NCBI GenBank assembly: GCA_012964825.1
Contig: DTTI01000035.1
Coordinates: 50,429 to 114,428, forward strand
Reading direction: 5' to 3'
DNA: 64,000 nucleotides
Source: Candidatus Neomarinimicrobiota bacterium
GTDB taxonomy: Bacteria; Fidelibacterota; Marinisomatia; Marinisomatales; S15-B10
The position numbers and the translations under genes are program-made. Below, in pieces: positions 17,677 to 27,874 of the stretch. The stretch's first letter is position 1, and every line of letters starts with the position of its first letter. Below the pieces are notes generated by a model. That model did no database searches. It was not told the DNA's origin and worked only from the letters and a program-made list of their open reading frames with translations.

Positions 17677-19845
17677 ATGAAATTCGGAATATTATTCACC
17701 ACCGCATCAGCCGTTTTTGTGATGATGATTTTTCCCGGCTGTGGTACCAGCGGCGAAAACGTTTCTTCGCCTAAACCCGGGAAGTTAAGCAAAGTGGAAG
17801 CAACCAGAACAAACCCGTTTTATCAGGAAAGTACGCTTTACTTCAAGTATCCTCCCTTTGACAAGATTAAGAACGCCCACTATGCCCCCGCTTTTGAAAA
17901 GGGGATGGGGGAGCATTTGGAGGAAATTGAAGCCATTGCCGATCAAAGTGAGAAACCCACCTTTGATAACACCATTGTGGCAATGGAAAAATCAGGCCAG
18001 CTTCTGGATAGGGTTGCCACGGTGTTTTACAGCCTGTCTTCCGCCCACACCAATGATAGCCTAGAGGTGGTCCGTAGCGAAATGGCTCCAAAACTTTCTG
18101 CCCACAGCGATCAGATACTGTTGAACAGCAAACTGTTTGAGCGCATCAGGACACTTTATGAACAACAAAACAATCTGGGCCTCGATGCAGAAGCTGTTCG
18201 CCTGATTGAAGAGACCTACAAAGATTTCATCCGTGCCGGTGCTAATCTGTCGGCTGATGATAAAGAACGCCTTAAGGCCATCAACGCGGAGCTGGCGACC
18301 CAGCAGACCACTTTCAGTCAGAATGTACTGAAAGAAGTGAACGATCTGGCTGTGGTGGTGGATTCCCGTGAAGAGCTTGCAGGTCTTTCCGAGGCCATGA
18401 TAGAGGCGGCGGCGAAAGAGGCGGAATCCCGCGACTTGACGAGCAAATATGTCATTACCCTTCAGAATACCAGCGGACAGCCGCCGCTTTCTTCTCTCGA
18501 GAACCGCGCCCTTCGGGAGCGCATTCACAAGACATCTCTATCCCGGGGCAGCCGCGGCGGTGAATTCGATAATCGCGAAGTATTCTCTAAGGTTGTGCAA
18601 CTCAGGGCAGAGCGGGCTCAACTGTTGGGTTACAAAAACCATGCCGCCTACATATTGGAGAATCAAACCGCCCAAACCACAGATGCTGTGAATGACCGTT
18701 TGTCTGATCTTGCCCCGCCTGCAGTCCGCAATGCCAACCGCGAAGCAGCAGATCTGCAGAAAATGATCGATGCCGAAGGAGGCGGCTTCTCGTTGGCGTC
18801 TTGGGATTGGGATTATTACACAGAAAAAGTGAGGCAGGAGCGGTACGAATTCGATGAATCCGAATTAAAGCCTTACTTTGAACTGGACAATGTCCTGAAG
18901 AACGGTGTGTTCTACGCCGCCACCCGCCTCTACGGCATCACTTTCAAGGAACGTACCGATTTGCCGGTGTATCAAACTGACGTCCGAGTGTTTGAAGTCT
19001 TTGATACGGACGGAGTTACTCTAACCCTGTTTATTTTTGATCCCTACGCCCGCGCCTCTAAGCGAGGCGGCGCCTGGATGAATGCCTACGTTTCTCAGTC
19101 AAAACTAATGAAAACCAAACCTGTGGTGGCCAACCATCTCAACATTGTGAAGCCACCGGAGGGGGAACCGACCTTGCTCACTTTTGATGAAGTGACCACC
19201 GCTTTCCATGAGTTCGGCCACGCCCTTCACGGCATGTTCTCCGATGTGACTTACCCTTCCTTTTCAGGAACTTCAGTTCCAAGGGATTTTGTGGAATATC
19301 CATCCCAGGTGAATGAAATGTGGGCCGACTGGCAGGAGATTTTGGAGAATTATGCCGTTCACCATGAAACTGGTGAACCGATGCCAAAGGAACTTCTGGA
19401 CAAGGTGCTAGCTACACAGAAATTTAACCAGGGCTTTACCACAACTGAGTACCTGGCGGCCTCCTTGTTGGATCAGACGTGGCATCAGTTGACGCCGGAG
19501 CAAGTCCCTGATGGGAATGGACTCCTAGCCTTTGAAGCGGATGCTCTCAAAACCGCTGGTGTGGCCCTGGAAGCCATCCCGCCCCGCTACCGGTCGACCT
19601 ATTTTTCACACGTCATGGGCGGCTACTCTGCCGGATACTATTCCTATATCTGGAGCGAAGTGCTGGATGCAGATACAGTAGAATGGTTCAAGGAAAACGG
19701 CGGCCTTAAGCGTGAAAATGGGAACCACTTCCGAGAAACACTATTATCCCGTGGTGGCAGCGAAAAGGCCATGGTACTCTTTAAAAATTTCCGGGGTGCT
19801 GAGCCAAATATCCAGCCTCTCCTTGAGCGACGAGGCCTGAATTAG
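17677..19845 (+). CDS. M3 family peptidyl-dipeptidase, lipoprotein
   Basis: A 722-residue zinc peptidase of the Dcp/oligopeptidase A group. The active site is FHEFGHALHGMF (HExxH), with downstream NEMW supplying the third ligand region and the substrate tyrosines in HVMGGYSAGYYSY. The N-terminus is a lipoprotein signal with lipobox FPGC (C23), so the enzyme is tethered in the cell envelope; E. coli Dcp lacks such a signal. It releases dipeptides from the C-termini of oligopeptides, which fits the other exported peptidases in the window. Confidence 0.93.
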   Translation: MKFGILFTTASAVFVMMIFPGCGTSGENVSSPKPGKLSKVEATRTNPFYQESTLYFKYPPFDKIKNAHYAPAFEKGMGEHLEEIEAIADQSEKPTFDNTIVAMEKSGQLLDRVATVFYSLSSAHTNDSLEVVRSEMAPKLSAHSDQILLNSKLFERIRTLYEQQNNLGLDAEAVRLIEETYKDFIRAGANLSADDKERLKAINAELATQQTTFSQNVLKEVNDLAVVVDSREELAGLSEAMIEAAAKEAESRDLTSKYVITLQNTSGQPPLSSLENRALRERIHKTSLSRGSRGGEFDNREVFSKVVQLRAERAQLLGYKNHAAYILENQTAQTTDAVNDRLSDLAPPAVRNANREAADLQKMIDAEGGGFSLASWDWDYYTEKVRQERYEFDESELKPYFELDNVLKNGVFYAATRLYGITFKERTDLPVYQTDVRVFEVFDTDGVTLTLFIFDPYARASKRGGAWMNAYVSQSKLMKTKPVVANHLNIVKPPEGEPTLLTFDEVTTAFHEFGHALHGMFSDVTYPSFSGTSVPRDFVEYPSQVNEMWADWQEILENYAVHHETGEPMPKELLDKVLATQKFNQGFTTTEYLAASLLDQTWHQLTPEQVPDGNGLLAFEADALKTAGVALEAIPPRYRSTYFSHVMGGYSAGYYSYIWSEVLDADTVEWFKENGGLKRENGNHFRETLLSRGGSEKAMVLFKNFRGAEPNIQPLLERRGLN

Positions 19846-19888
19846 GTAAGAAATCTGTGGTAAAGGTCTAATATGAAGAGGACAAAAT

Positions 19889-21049
19889 ATGTCAGTCTCG
19901 CGCCTTGATCACATAACCAAGATCGGTGTTGAAGTCATGGGAGACCTGGCTGATAAGCTGTCGGATCCCGAGGTGTTGCGGTTGGAAAATCTGGACACTG
20001 ACCTGCGTCCTCCTCAATCCGCCGTCGATTTCACAAAGCGCGCCGTAGATGACGATGAAGCGAACAGTTATCTTCCTTTCTTTGGCCTAAACCCACTCCG
20101 GAAGGCGGCCACGGCTCTAGTAGAACGTCAGTCGGGTCAAACCTACAACTGGGAAACAGAGTGCGTTATTGGGGCAGGAGGTATGTCTAGTATTCTCAAT
20201 GTACTGCTCGCAACGCTGGAGCCAGGTGACGAAGTACTCTTGACTGATCCCATCTACGTGGGTCTTATCAATCGTGTCCGACTTGCAGGTGGCGTTCCTA
20301 AGTTTGTTCCTCTTATTCCTTCACCAAAGGGGTGGCAATTGGATATGGAAGCACTGGAAAAGATCGCTCCCGAACCGGTGGAAGTAGCCTTGCTCATGAG
20401 TCCCGCCATGCCGACGGGATGTGTTTTTACGAGAGATGAATGGGGTGCATTAACCAATTTTTGCAAACTGGCCGACTGCTGGCTCATTGATGACACTGCC
20501 ATGGAGCGAATCCTTTACAATGACAAGCCGGCTATTCACCCCGCATCCTTTTCCGGCATGCGTGATAAAGTCATCACCTGCGGTGCTGTCACCAAGGAAT
20601 ACCGCATGATCGGTTGGCGTGTGGGCTGGGCAGTTGGCCCCGCCGAGATCATGGCCGATGTTATGCGCGTCAGCATCAGCAATGTGGTCTGCCAGACTGG
20701 TATCGCCATGGGTTCGGCGGCGGTAGCCATTGAAGATCCAGATGACGGAATAGAGGCCTCTGTGGAGGAATGGAAGCAGCGCCGATACGTGGCGGTGGAG
20801 GAGTTGAAAGATTTTGATGTTATACCACCTGACGGCGGGTGGTCTTTTCTGGTGGATGTTTCACCATTGGGAATGGACGGCCCTACCGCCTCTAAACGGC
20901 TACTGGACAAGGGAAAGATCGCTGCCACGCCCATGGTCAACTGGGGAAGCGAAAACAGCACCAAGTATGTCCGGATCGTCTTCTCCAACGAGCCAGTAGA
21001 GAGGCTGAAAGGTCTCGGAAAACGGTTTAAGGATTCTTTATGTAATTGA
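19889..21049 (+). CDS. Class I/II aminotransferase
   Basis: A 386-residue PLP fold type I enzyme. Seen are GAGGMSSILNVLLATLEPGDEVLLTDPIY, a shortened NPTG-like loop written SPAMPTG, LIDDTAME, and the PLP lysine in GAVTKEYRMIGWRVGW, with R-containing C-terminal strand KYVRIVFSN for the carboxylate. The change of the usual NNPTNPTG loop to SPAMPTG is uncommon and may reflect substrate preference. It probably transaminates an amino acid in the cytoplasm; the partner is not known. A GAAGAGGAC ribosome-binding site precedes it. Confidence 0.88.
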   Translation: MSVSRLDHITKIGVEVMGDLADKLSDPEVLRLENLDTDLRPPQSAVDFTKRAVDDDEANSYLPFFGLNPLRKAATALVERQSGQTYNWETECVIGAGGMSSILNVLLATLEPGDEVLLTDPIYVGLINRVRLAGGVPKFVPLIPSPKGWQLDMEALEKIAPEPVEVALLMSPAMPTGCVFTRDEWGALTNFCKLADCWLIDDTAMERILYNDKPAIHPASFSGMRDKVITCGAVTKEYRMIGWRVGWAVGPAEIMADVMRVSISNVVCQTGIAMGSAAVAIEDPDDGIEASVEEWKQRRYVAVEELKDFDVIPPDGGWSFLVDVSPLGMDGPTASKRLLDKGKIAATPMVNWGSENSTKYVRIVFSNEPVERLKGLGKRFKDSLCN

Positions 21050-21183
21050 GGGTGACTTGTGAGTAATCTACTTGCTGCCCATAGACGGTTATCTCCTGAC
21101 TGACCAATCCTCCTTCCCTTTCCGCCTCGTGTCGTAAATTGACCGCTGTTTATGAAATACCGTGGGGATAGGATCTGATAATC

Positions 21184-23484
21184 ATGCACCGCCTTGTTTT
21201 GATTCTATTGATGTCAGTTCCGTTGGCGGCGCAGACTTACTCCGTTTCCGGTTTGGTCACCGATCCCGATGGCAAACCTGTCTCTGAAGTCCATGTAACA
21301 CTCACACCGGGATTTTTCACACTCTACACTTCTCAGGATGGTTCGTTTCGTTTTGAAGGCCTCTTCCCCGGCAGCTACACTCTTGCTTTTCAGCACATCG
21401 GTTTCCTGACATCAAGAGTGAAAGATGTAACAGTTCAGGACAGCAACATCATTATGCAACCCCTTACTCTAGAATTCGATGTTCTAGATCTTGAAGACGT
21501 TTTTGTTACCGCAAGTCGAGCTGAGCGTGACATGGTGGAGATCCCCGAGTCTGTCAATCTTGTTTCCTCCCGAGAGATAAGAGAGCGTAATTCCAGAACC
21601 TCCGCGGAGGCGCTCAGAGAAGAGGTGGGCGTTTTCGTTCAAAAAACAAATCACGGCGGTGGATCAGCCATCATCCGGGGGCTCAGCTCAAACCAGATCC
21701 TGCTCCTGGTAGACGGCATACGTCTCAATAATTCCATCTACCGTCTGGGCAATCACCAATACCTCACCACTGTTGATCACCAGATGGTGGAAAGGATTGA
21801 AGTTGTCCGGGGACCCACGTCTGTCCTCTACGGCAGTGACGCCCTGGGTGGCACCATCAATCTCATTACAAGGAAGCCGCCAGTTGAAGATATTGAAAGG
21901 TCATTAGGTGCCAGGTCATTTCTCCGCTACGCCACCGCCGATCAGGAAAAAACAGTTCGGGGAGAGGTAATATTGGGCAGCAACCGCTACGCCTTCAGGA
22001 CAGCCTTCAGCCTGAAACAGTTCGGTGATCTCCGGCGAGGTGCCAACGGGAATGATCACGAGATTTCCGGCAATGAACTGGTCCAGTCTCCCACCGGCTT
22101 CGGCGGCTACGACATTGATACAAAACTGATCACCAATTTGACAGACGATCAGACCATCACACTGGCTCATCAGTTTGCCAAACAGGAAGAGGTCCCTCGA
22201 TACGACAAATATCACTACAGCGGTTATCACCGCTGGCTCTACCATCCTCAGAATCGAATGCTCACCTATGCTGTGTATGAAAACGAGGGCATTAACGCCA
22301 TCTTTGATGTGGTCCGAGCCACTGTATCTCTTCATCTTCAAAAGGAAGGTCGGAATATTCAGAAAAAAGAATCCTCCTCAATACAGAATGAGCTGGATGA
22401 GGTAGCCACTAAAGGATTTAGTCTCAGCGGTATCCGAGGGAGGGGTCGGCACCAGATTGTCGCCGGCGCCGAGCTTTATCATGATGATGTGGCCAGTGAG
22501 CGCTCATATTCTGATCCGCTTACAGGGACCAGCACAGATGATGACAGGGGCCGGTATCCTGATGGTGCCACATACCAGAGCATTGGCCTTTATCTTCAGG
22601 ATGAAATGAAAATGACGGATCGCTGGATGATAAAGCTAGGTGTTCGGCACAGCCAATACAGAGCGGAATTCGACATGAATTCTGCGGTTCCTTACAGTCA
22701 AACATTCTCATCTTTCACAGGAGCGGTGGGATCGGTCTTCAGACTGTCCGATTATGTTTCAGCCAACCTAAATCTTGCTCAGGCGTTCCGGGCGCCAAAC
22801 CTGAGCGACATGGCAAAGTTGGGAGAGTCAAAAGGCGATGTTTACGAAGTGCCTAATACCAATCTTCAGCCGGAAAAGTTAATGAACATCGATATGGGGC
22901 TGAAGATTTCAACAGAGTCCACGAGGACTGATATTACTGTTTACAGGTCATTCATCACTGATCTTCTGGTCAGTGTTGATGCCACCTATGCTGGCGCCGA
23001 CACCCTTGTCAACGACGATCAGGTATTTAATGTGAAAACCAAGAAGAACTTGGGTGAGGCTATCATACAGGGTGCCGAGATAGCTGTTGATTACTCTTTG
23101 GCTAGTTCACTCAGTTTCAGGGGAAATCTCACCACAACATACGGAGAGAACACAACCTACAATGAGCCTGTGGGCGGTATTCCGCCACTATTCGGACTGG
23201 CCGGCGTCAGGTGGAGCCGCGGGCGTTTATTCCTTGATGGGTATAGCCGCTTTTCAGGGAGGCAAGACAGGCTTTCAGCAGATGACTTGGATGATCCGCG
23301 CATACCGGCAGAGGGGACACCGGGGTGGTTTACTGTGAATCTCCGCGGTGGACTCACCTTCGGTCACTCTCTCATTGTTCAGGTCGCTTGTGAAAATATT
23401 CTCGACCGAAACTACCGAGAGCACGGTTCCGGTGTGAACAGTCCGGGAAGAAATTGGGTCATTTCACTTCAGATGACCCGTTAA
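21184..23484 (+). CDS. TonB-dependent outer membrane receptor
   Basis: A 766-residue protein with a signal peptide (MHRLVLILLMSVPLAAQ) and a carboxypeptidase-regulatory-like domain (YSVSGLVTDPDGKPVSEVHV, about residues 19-95). The plug domain follows (ETV-like VFVTASRAERDMVEIPESVNLV, IRGLSSNQILLLVDGIRLNN, VEVVRGPTSVLYGSDALGGTIN), then a beta-barrel ending in an aromatic-poor strand NWVISLQMTR. It imports a bulky ligand with energy from TonB. The ligand is unknown. SusD partners are absent, so it is a siderophore/cobalamin/peptide-type receptor rather than SusC. Confidence 0.93.
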   Translation: MHRLVLILLMSVPLAAQTYSVSGLVTDPDGKPVSEVHVTLTPGFFTLYTSQDGSFRFEGLFPGSYTLAFQHIGFLTSRVKDVTVQDSNIIMQPLTLEFDVLDLEDVFVTASRAERDMVEIPESVNLVSSREIRERNSRTSAEALREEVGVFVQKTNHGGGSAIIRGLSSNQILLLVDGIRLNNSIYRLGNHQYLTTVDHQMVERIEVVRGPTSVLYGSDALGGTINLITRKPPVEDIERSLGARSFLRYATADQEKTVRGEVILGSNRYAFRTAFSLKQFGDLRRGANGNDHEISGNELVQSPTGFGGYDIDTKLITNLTDDQTITLAHQFAKQEEVPRYDKYHYSGYHRWLYHPQNRMLTYAVYENEGINAIFDVVRATVSLHLQKEGRNIQKKESSSIQNELDEVATKGFSLSGIRGRGRHQIVAGAELYHDDVASERSYSDPLTGTSTDDDRGRYPDGATYQSIGLYLQDEMKMTDRWMIKLGVRHSQYRAEFDMNSAVPYSQTFSSFTGAVGSVFRLSDYVSANLNLAQAFRAPNLSDMAKLGESKGDVYEVPNTNLQPEKLMNIDMGLKISTESTRTDITVYRSFITDLLVSVDATYAGADTLVNDDQVFNVKTKKNLGEAIIQGAEIAVDYSLASSLSFRGNLTTTYGENTTYNEPVGGIPPLFGLAGVRWSRGRLFLDGYSRFSGRQDRLSADDLDDPRIPAEGTPGWFTVNLRGGLTFGHSLIVQVACENILDRNYREHGSGVNSPGRNWVISLQMTR

Positions 23485-23594
23485 CAGCAATTAATTCTCA
23501 AGAAAGGACCCAAAAACCGGTTGTTGTGATAAAGACCTCAAGGTAAATTCGCCTCGCTTTTCCGGCTCTGTTCCCTAAGAAGCAGAAGTTAAAT

Positions 23595-25502
23595 ATGTTC
23601 AAAAAAAATACACCGAGATTAATCATTATTGGTGTTGTCTTGCTCTGGGCACTCTATGCCCTCTTCCCTACCATCAAATACAACACCCTCTCTGAAAATG
23701 AGAAGGCATCTATGGAAGAAGATGGAACATTGGAGGACCTAGAGAAAAAGACACTCCGGCGGGGATTGGACCTTCAGGGCGGAATGCATATTGTCCTTGA
23801 AGTCGATATTCCAACGCTTGTAGAAAATCTCGCTTCAAATAAGAACGACCTCTTTTATGAGGTTTTCAACAAGGTCAAGACTGAAGACGAGGTTTCAGCG
23901 GAAGATTTCATCAGCCGATTCGTAACTGAAGCCCGAAGTCAGGACTTAAGGCTGAACCGCTACTATATGGATTTCGGCAGCGATCAGGCTGCCATTCAAT
24001 CCGCTTTGGACGAAGAGGCGATGGATGCCATCAACAGAGCGTTGGAGATCTTGCAAAACAGAGTGGACGAGTTCGGCGTCTCTGAGCCAACTATACAGAA
24101 ACAGGGCAATCGCAGAATCATCGTGGAGCTGGCCGGCATTCAGGATCCTGAGAGGGCGAGATCGCTCTTGCAAAGTACCGCTCTCCTGGAGTTTGCCCTC
24201 CTCAAGGACGGTTCCGTCACGCAAAATCTCCTCGCTAGGGTGGACCGGGCGCTGAAAGGAAGCAAAGATCTGGAAAACCTGCTGGAAATCAAAGAAGAGG
24301 CAACCGATGAAGAAAAGACTCCGACTGAGACAGAAACACGGGTGGCCGATGAACAGGAAGTTTCCCTCACAGAACTTTTTGGGAGTATAGAAAAAGATAC
24401 GACAACAGAAGACACCACTGAAGTTCTGGTGGACAGAAACCTGTTTGAGGAGCAGCCTTTTTCTTCCTTGTTAAGGCAGATTGGAAACGATCTTGGTGTC
24501 CCTGAGCAAAATATACGCGCCGTGAACAAAATTATGGAAATACAGGACATTCAAGATATTCTCAAGGGTGATGAGGGGCGTTTCTCCATGAGTAAGGAGA
24601 AAGAAACATGGACTCTACCTGAGGGCGATAGTGAATTCTTCTACCGCATGTATCACCTTGAGGCCGAAGCTGGCCTCACTGGAGGTGTAATCGAGGAGGC
24701 ACTAGCCACACTTTACAACGGTCAGCCAATCGTCACCCTCAGCATGAATTCGGAAGGAGCTAAAACATGGTCCCGGATGACCGGGGCAAACGTAGGCAGA
24801 CGCCTGGCCATCCTCCTGGATGGAAACGTCCACATGGCGCCTGTAATTCGGACAAAGATCACAGATGGGCAGACACAGGTTGAGGGCTTTGCCAATATAA
24901 ATGAGGCGAAAGATATTGCCATTGTTCTGAGAGCCGGAGCACTGCCGGCACCTGTTGATATTATTGAAGAGCGCACCGTTGGACCGTCTCTGGGCCAGGA
25001 TTCTATCGATCAGGGTACCCGTTCCATTATCATCGGACTTGTTCTCGTCCTGGTATTTATGGTCTTCTATTATAAAGGGGCTGGGCTCATCGCCTCTTTT
25101 GGACTGCTGTGGAATCTCATTCTGGTCCTGGCCATCCTTGCCATGCTGAAAGCTACATTGACGCTCCCCGGTATCGCAGGTCTCATTCTCACAGTGGGAA
25201 TGGCTATAGACGCCAACGTCATCATTTTTGAAAGAATTAGGGAAGAACTGGATAAAGGCAAAACACCGCGTTCGGCCATTGACAGCGGTTACTCCCGCGC
25301 TATCACCACCATTATTGACGCCAATGTGACAACGATTCTGGCATCTCTTGTTCTTATGCAGTTCGGTACTGGTCCCATCCGCGGTTTCGCGGTGGTCCTT
25401 TTCTGGGGAATTGCCACCAGTATGTTTACCGCCATTTTTACTACGCGGACCATCTTTAACCTGATTGCCGCTAAGCAGAACCTCAAGACATTAAGTATAT
25501 GA
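23595..25502 (+). CDS. secD: Protein translocase subunit SecD
   Basis: A 635-residue RND-type export factor. It has an N-terminal helix, the motif RRGLDLQGGMHIVLEVD, a large periplasmic P1 region with a long acidic insert (about residues 232-285, rich in E, D and T), and five C-terminal helices with GLVLVLVFMVFYY and GMAIDANVIIFERIREEL. It uses the proton gradient to pull proteins across after SecYEG. The insert makes it longer than E. coli-type cores. It overlaps secF by four bases. Confidence 0.97.
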   Translation: MFKKNTPRLIIIGVVLLWALYALFPTIKYNTLSENEKASMEEDGTLEDLEKKTLRRGLDLQGGMHIVLEVDIPTLVENLASNKNDLFYEVFNKVKTEDEVSAEDFISRFVTEARSQDLRLNRYYMDFGSDQAAIQSALDEEAMDAINRALEILQNRVDEFGVSEPTIQKQGNRRIIVELAGIQDPERARSLLQSTALLEFALLKDGSVTQNLLARVDRALKGSKDLENLLEIKEEATDEEKTPTETETRVADEQEVSLTELFGSIEKDTTTEDTTEVLVDRNLFEEQPFSSLLRQIGNDLGVPEQNIRAVNKIMEIQDIQDILKGDEGRFSMSKEKETWTLPEGDSEFFYRMYHLEAEAGLTGGVIEEALATLYNGQPIVTLSMNSEGAKTWSRMTGANVGRRLAILLDGNVHMAPVIRTKITDGQTQVEGFANINEAKDIAIVLRAGALPAPVDIIEERTVGPSLGQDSIDQGTRSIIIGLVLVLVFMVFYYKGAGLIASFGLLWNLILVLAILAMLKATLTLPGIAGLILTVGMAIDANVIIFERIREELDKGKTPRSAIDSGYSRAITTIIDANVTTILASLVLMQFGTGPIRGFAVVLFWGIATSMFTAIFTTRTIFNLIAAKQNLKTLSI

Positions 25503-26398
25503 GATTTCTCAAAGAAACAAACATCGATTTCCTCAGCATGCGCCGTTTCGGCTTTGTTATTTCAGGTTCATTTATTTTAGCGGGACTTTTGTCCCTTTTA
25601 CTCCAGGGTGGACCGTTGCTAAGTATCGATTTTACGGGCGGCACACTTGTACAAATCCAGTTCGAGGAGGCACCCAACATTGCAAAGGTGCGTTCAGCCC
25701 TCGAAACTCTGGACGTAGGCATCGGCGAAGTGCAGACTTTTGGCACACCTAATGAGATACTGATCCGGCTTCAGTTGAGGCAAAATGCTGAAAACCTTAC
25801 AACAGAATTGAGGGCAGCACTGGAAGCTCAGTTTCCGGGGCAGAGCCTCGATTTCCGCCGTGTTGAAACAGTGGGACCAAAGATTGGTTCTGAACTTAAA
25901 GGAAAGGCCTTCTTCGCCGTATTCACCGCAATCATCGGTATCCTGATCTACGTTTCCATCAGGTTTGAATTGAGATTTGCCATTGGTGCAATTGCAGCGC
26001 TGGTCCATGACGTTCTCATAACGCTGGGCATTTTTTCTATACTGAATTATGAGATATCGTTGTCCATTATCGCCGCCTTTCTGACTATTGTCGGTTACTC
26101 GCTGAATGATACAATTGTTGTTTTCGACAGGGTCCGTGAGAATCTGAAGCGGCATAAAAACATCGATAATAAAACCATTTTCAATAAAAGCATCAACGAA
26201 TCTCTATCAAGAACTATTATTACCTCCTTGACCACCTTTACAGTCGTATTTATCCTTTATGTTGCCGGCGGAGAAGTGATTCATTACTTCGCTTTCGCAA
26301 TGATCATTGGGGTAATTGTCGGAACTTACTCCTCCATCTATGTGGCAAGCCCGGTGGTCATTCTCTGGCAGCAGTGGTTTACTCCACAGTCAAAGTAA
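25499..26398 (+). CDS. secF: Protein translocase subunit SecF
   Basis: A 299-residue partner of SecD. The N-terminal helix is followed by the conserved periplasmic strand LLSIDFTGGTLVQIQF, then a bundle with VGYSLNDTIVVFDRVRENL and a C-terminal pair of helices. Its ATG overlaps the secD stop codon (ATGA). A hairpin that includes its stop codon follows. Confidence 0.97.
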   Translation: MRFLKETNIDFLSMRRFGFVISGSFILAGLLSLLLQGGPLLSIDFTGGTLVQIQFEEAPNIAKVRSALETLDVGIGEVQTFGTPNEILIRLQLRQNAENLTTELRAALEAQFPGQSLDFRRVETVGPKIGSELKGKAFFAVFTAIIGILIYVSIRFELRFAIGAIAALVHDVLITLGIFSILNYEISLSIIAAFLTIVGYSLNDTIVVFDRVRENLKRHKNIDNKTIFNKSINESLSRTIITSLTTFTVVFILYVAGGEVIHYFAFAMIIGVIVGTYSSIYVASPVVILWQQWFTPQSK

Positions 26399-26424
26399 CT
26401 CTTTGACTGCACGACTGCGTTTTT
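26387..26424 (+). terminator. Probable terminator after secDF
   Basis: A 9-bp perfect stem, CAGTCAAAG (26387-26395) with CTTTGACTG (26401-26409), has a 5-nt loop and contains the secF stop codon. A run of five T begins about ten bases after the stem, farther than usual, so termination strength is uncertain. Confidence 0.5.
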
Positions 26425-26452
26425 CTCTAATTCTCCATAACTCCCCTCAGCA

Positions 26453-27340
26453 ATGACACCTAAAGTCTTTATCCTCTACGCACTCTTGTGCCTGATCTGG
26501 GGAACAACCTGGATGGCCCTCAAAATCAGCCTCAACTATATCCCGCCTATTTTCGGACTGGGGCTGAGATTCACTATTTCATCGCTCATCCTCTGGCCAT
26601 TCCTGCTAAGAAAAAAACCAAAGATTAACCGTTCTTCCATCGCCATCAGGGTCTACCTCAGCTTCAGCCTCTCCAGTTTTGTGGCGGCCTATTCACTCAC
26701 CTACTGGGGAGCCCAGTTCATCTATTCCAGCCTCGCTTCAATCATCTGGGCACTGCTGCCCATATTCGTATCTATCCTTGCCCACTTTATGCTCCCGTCC
26801 GAACCGCTGACACTGAGGCGCTTCGGCGGTGGTTTGCTAGGACTTGCAGGTGTGGCAGCCATACTGACTTCCAACGGTGGAGAGAAAGAGGTTCAGATGG
26901 CGGGCGTTCTGGCAATATTTCTGGCCGTTGCCCTGGCTTCGGTACCAAACGTCTATCTAAAAAAACATCATAAGACTGTGAATCCCCTTCACGTAAATGT
27001 GATTGCACAGTCCATCGCAGCTATAGTCCTCATACCCTTATCCTTCCTTCTCGAAGAACCGATGACAACCGTTTGGAACAGCACAAGCATTATAACCCTT
27101 GTCTATCTTGCCATCTTCGGGACAGTCATAACGTGGACTATTTACTTCTGGCTCTATAACCATATCTCCGTGAATCAGATATCAACACTTGGACTGATAC
27201 CGCCTGTGTTTGCTTCAATCCTTGGATGGATTTTCCTCGGTGAAAACTATGGTTATGAACTTTTCACCGGCGGTATTCTGGTCTTTCTGGGCGTTTACCT
27301 AATCCATTCCCGCCAAGTCCACGGCCGGGAAGGTATATAA
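26453..27340 (+). CDS. EamA family (drug/metabolite) transporter
   Basis: A 295-residue protein with ten predicted membrane helices in two EamA repeats. The first begins LYALLCLIWGTTWMALK and the second ends IPPVFASILGWIFLGENYGYELFTGGILVFLGVYL. The family exports amino acids, metabolites or drugs in the inner membrane. Substrate not predictable. It stands between secDF and the iorAB promoter. Confidence 0.9.
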   Translation: MTPKVFILYALLCLIWGTTWMALKISLNYIPPIFGLGLRFTISSLILWPFLLRKKPKINRSSIAIRVYLSFSLSSFVAAYSLTYWGAQFIYSSLASIIWALLPIFVSILAHFMLPSEPLTLRRFGGGLLGLAGVAAILTSNGGEKEVQMAGVLAIFLAVALASVPNVYLKKHHKTVNPLHVNVIAQSIAAIVLIPLSFLLEEPMTTVWNSTSIITLVYLAIFGTVITWTIYFWLYNHISVNQISTLGLIPPVFASILGWIFLGENYGYELFTGGILVFLGVYLIHSRQVHGREGI

Positions 27341-27376
27341 ATCGGGGAACCTTTGGGGACAACAACACTCCCAAAC

Positions 27377-27405
27377 TTGACATAACCCAATCAAAGGGTT
27401 ACATT
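27377..27405 (+). promoter_or_regulatory. Promoter of iorAB with an inverted repeat in its spacer
   Basis: A consensus -35 box TTGACA (27377-27382), a 17-bp spacer and TACATT (27400-27405). The spacer contains TAACCC-N7-GGGTTA (27383-27401), an operator-like dyad with 6-bp arms reaching into the -10 box. Transcription would start near 27412, only about four bases before the ATG at 27416, so the mRNA would be almost leaderless. Confidence 0.6.
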
Positions 27406-27415
27406 CGTCAAGGGT

Positions 27416-27874
27416 ATGGCAATATATACACTCACCGTCAACGGCAATAAACATCGCGTCAATGTAGAAGACGATATGCCTCTCTTATGGGTTCTACGTG
27501 ATGAGATAGGACTCACCGGTACAAAGTTTGGCTGTGGTAGAGGACTCTGCGGGACTTGCACTATTCATTTGGACGGAGAACCAACCCGGTCCTGCATGAC
27601 CTCAGTGGAATACGCCGACGGTTCTGAAATTACTACCATTGAAGGCCTCTCGAAGGATGTCTCTCATCCCCTACAGCAGGCTTGGATTGATGAGGAAGTT
27701 CCGCAATGCGGTTACTGTCAATCCGGTCAGATCATGACTGCCGCGGCTTTGCTAGAGCAAAATTCCGATCCCTCCGATGATGATATTGATGTGGCCATGA
27801 AAATGAATTTGTGCCGCTGTGGAACTTATCAACGTATTCGCAAGGCAATACATAGGGCAGCGAAGGAAATTTGA
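27416..27874 (+). CDS. iorA: (2Fe-2S) subunit of an isoquinoline 1-oxidoreductase-type molybdenum hydroxylase
   Basis: A 152-residue iron-sulfur subunit. The N-terminal plant-type [2Fe-2S] site is [18 protein letters not shown]. The C-terminal helical [2Fe-2S] site is CGYCQSGQ with [10 protein letters not shown]. It passes electrons out of the molybdopterin site of the next gene product. No FAD subunit gene follows, as in the IorAB and aldehyde-oxidase-like two-subunit enzymes that deliver electrons to a cytochrome or quinone. The start is next to a strong promoter and has little leader. Confidence 0.92.
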   Translation: MAIYTLTVNGNKHRVNVEDDMPLLWVLRDEIGLTGTKFGCGRGLCGTCTIHLDGEPTRSCMTSVEYADGSEITTIEGLSKDVSHPLQQAWIDEEVPQCGYCQSGQIMTAAALLEQNSDPSDDDIDVAMKMNLCRCGTYQRIRKAIHRAAKEI

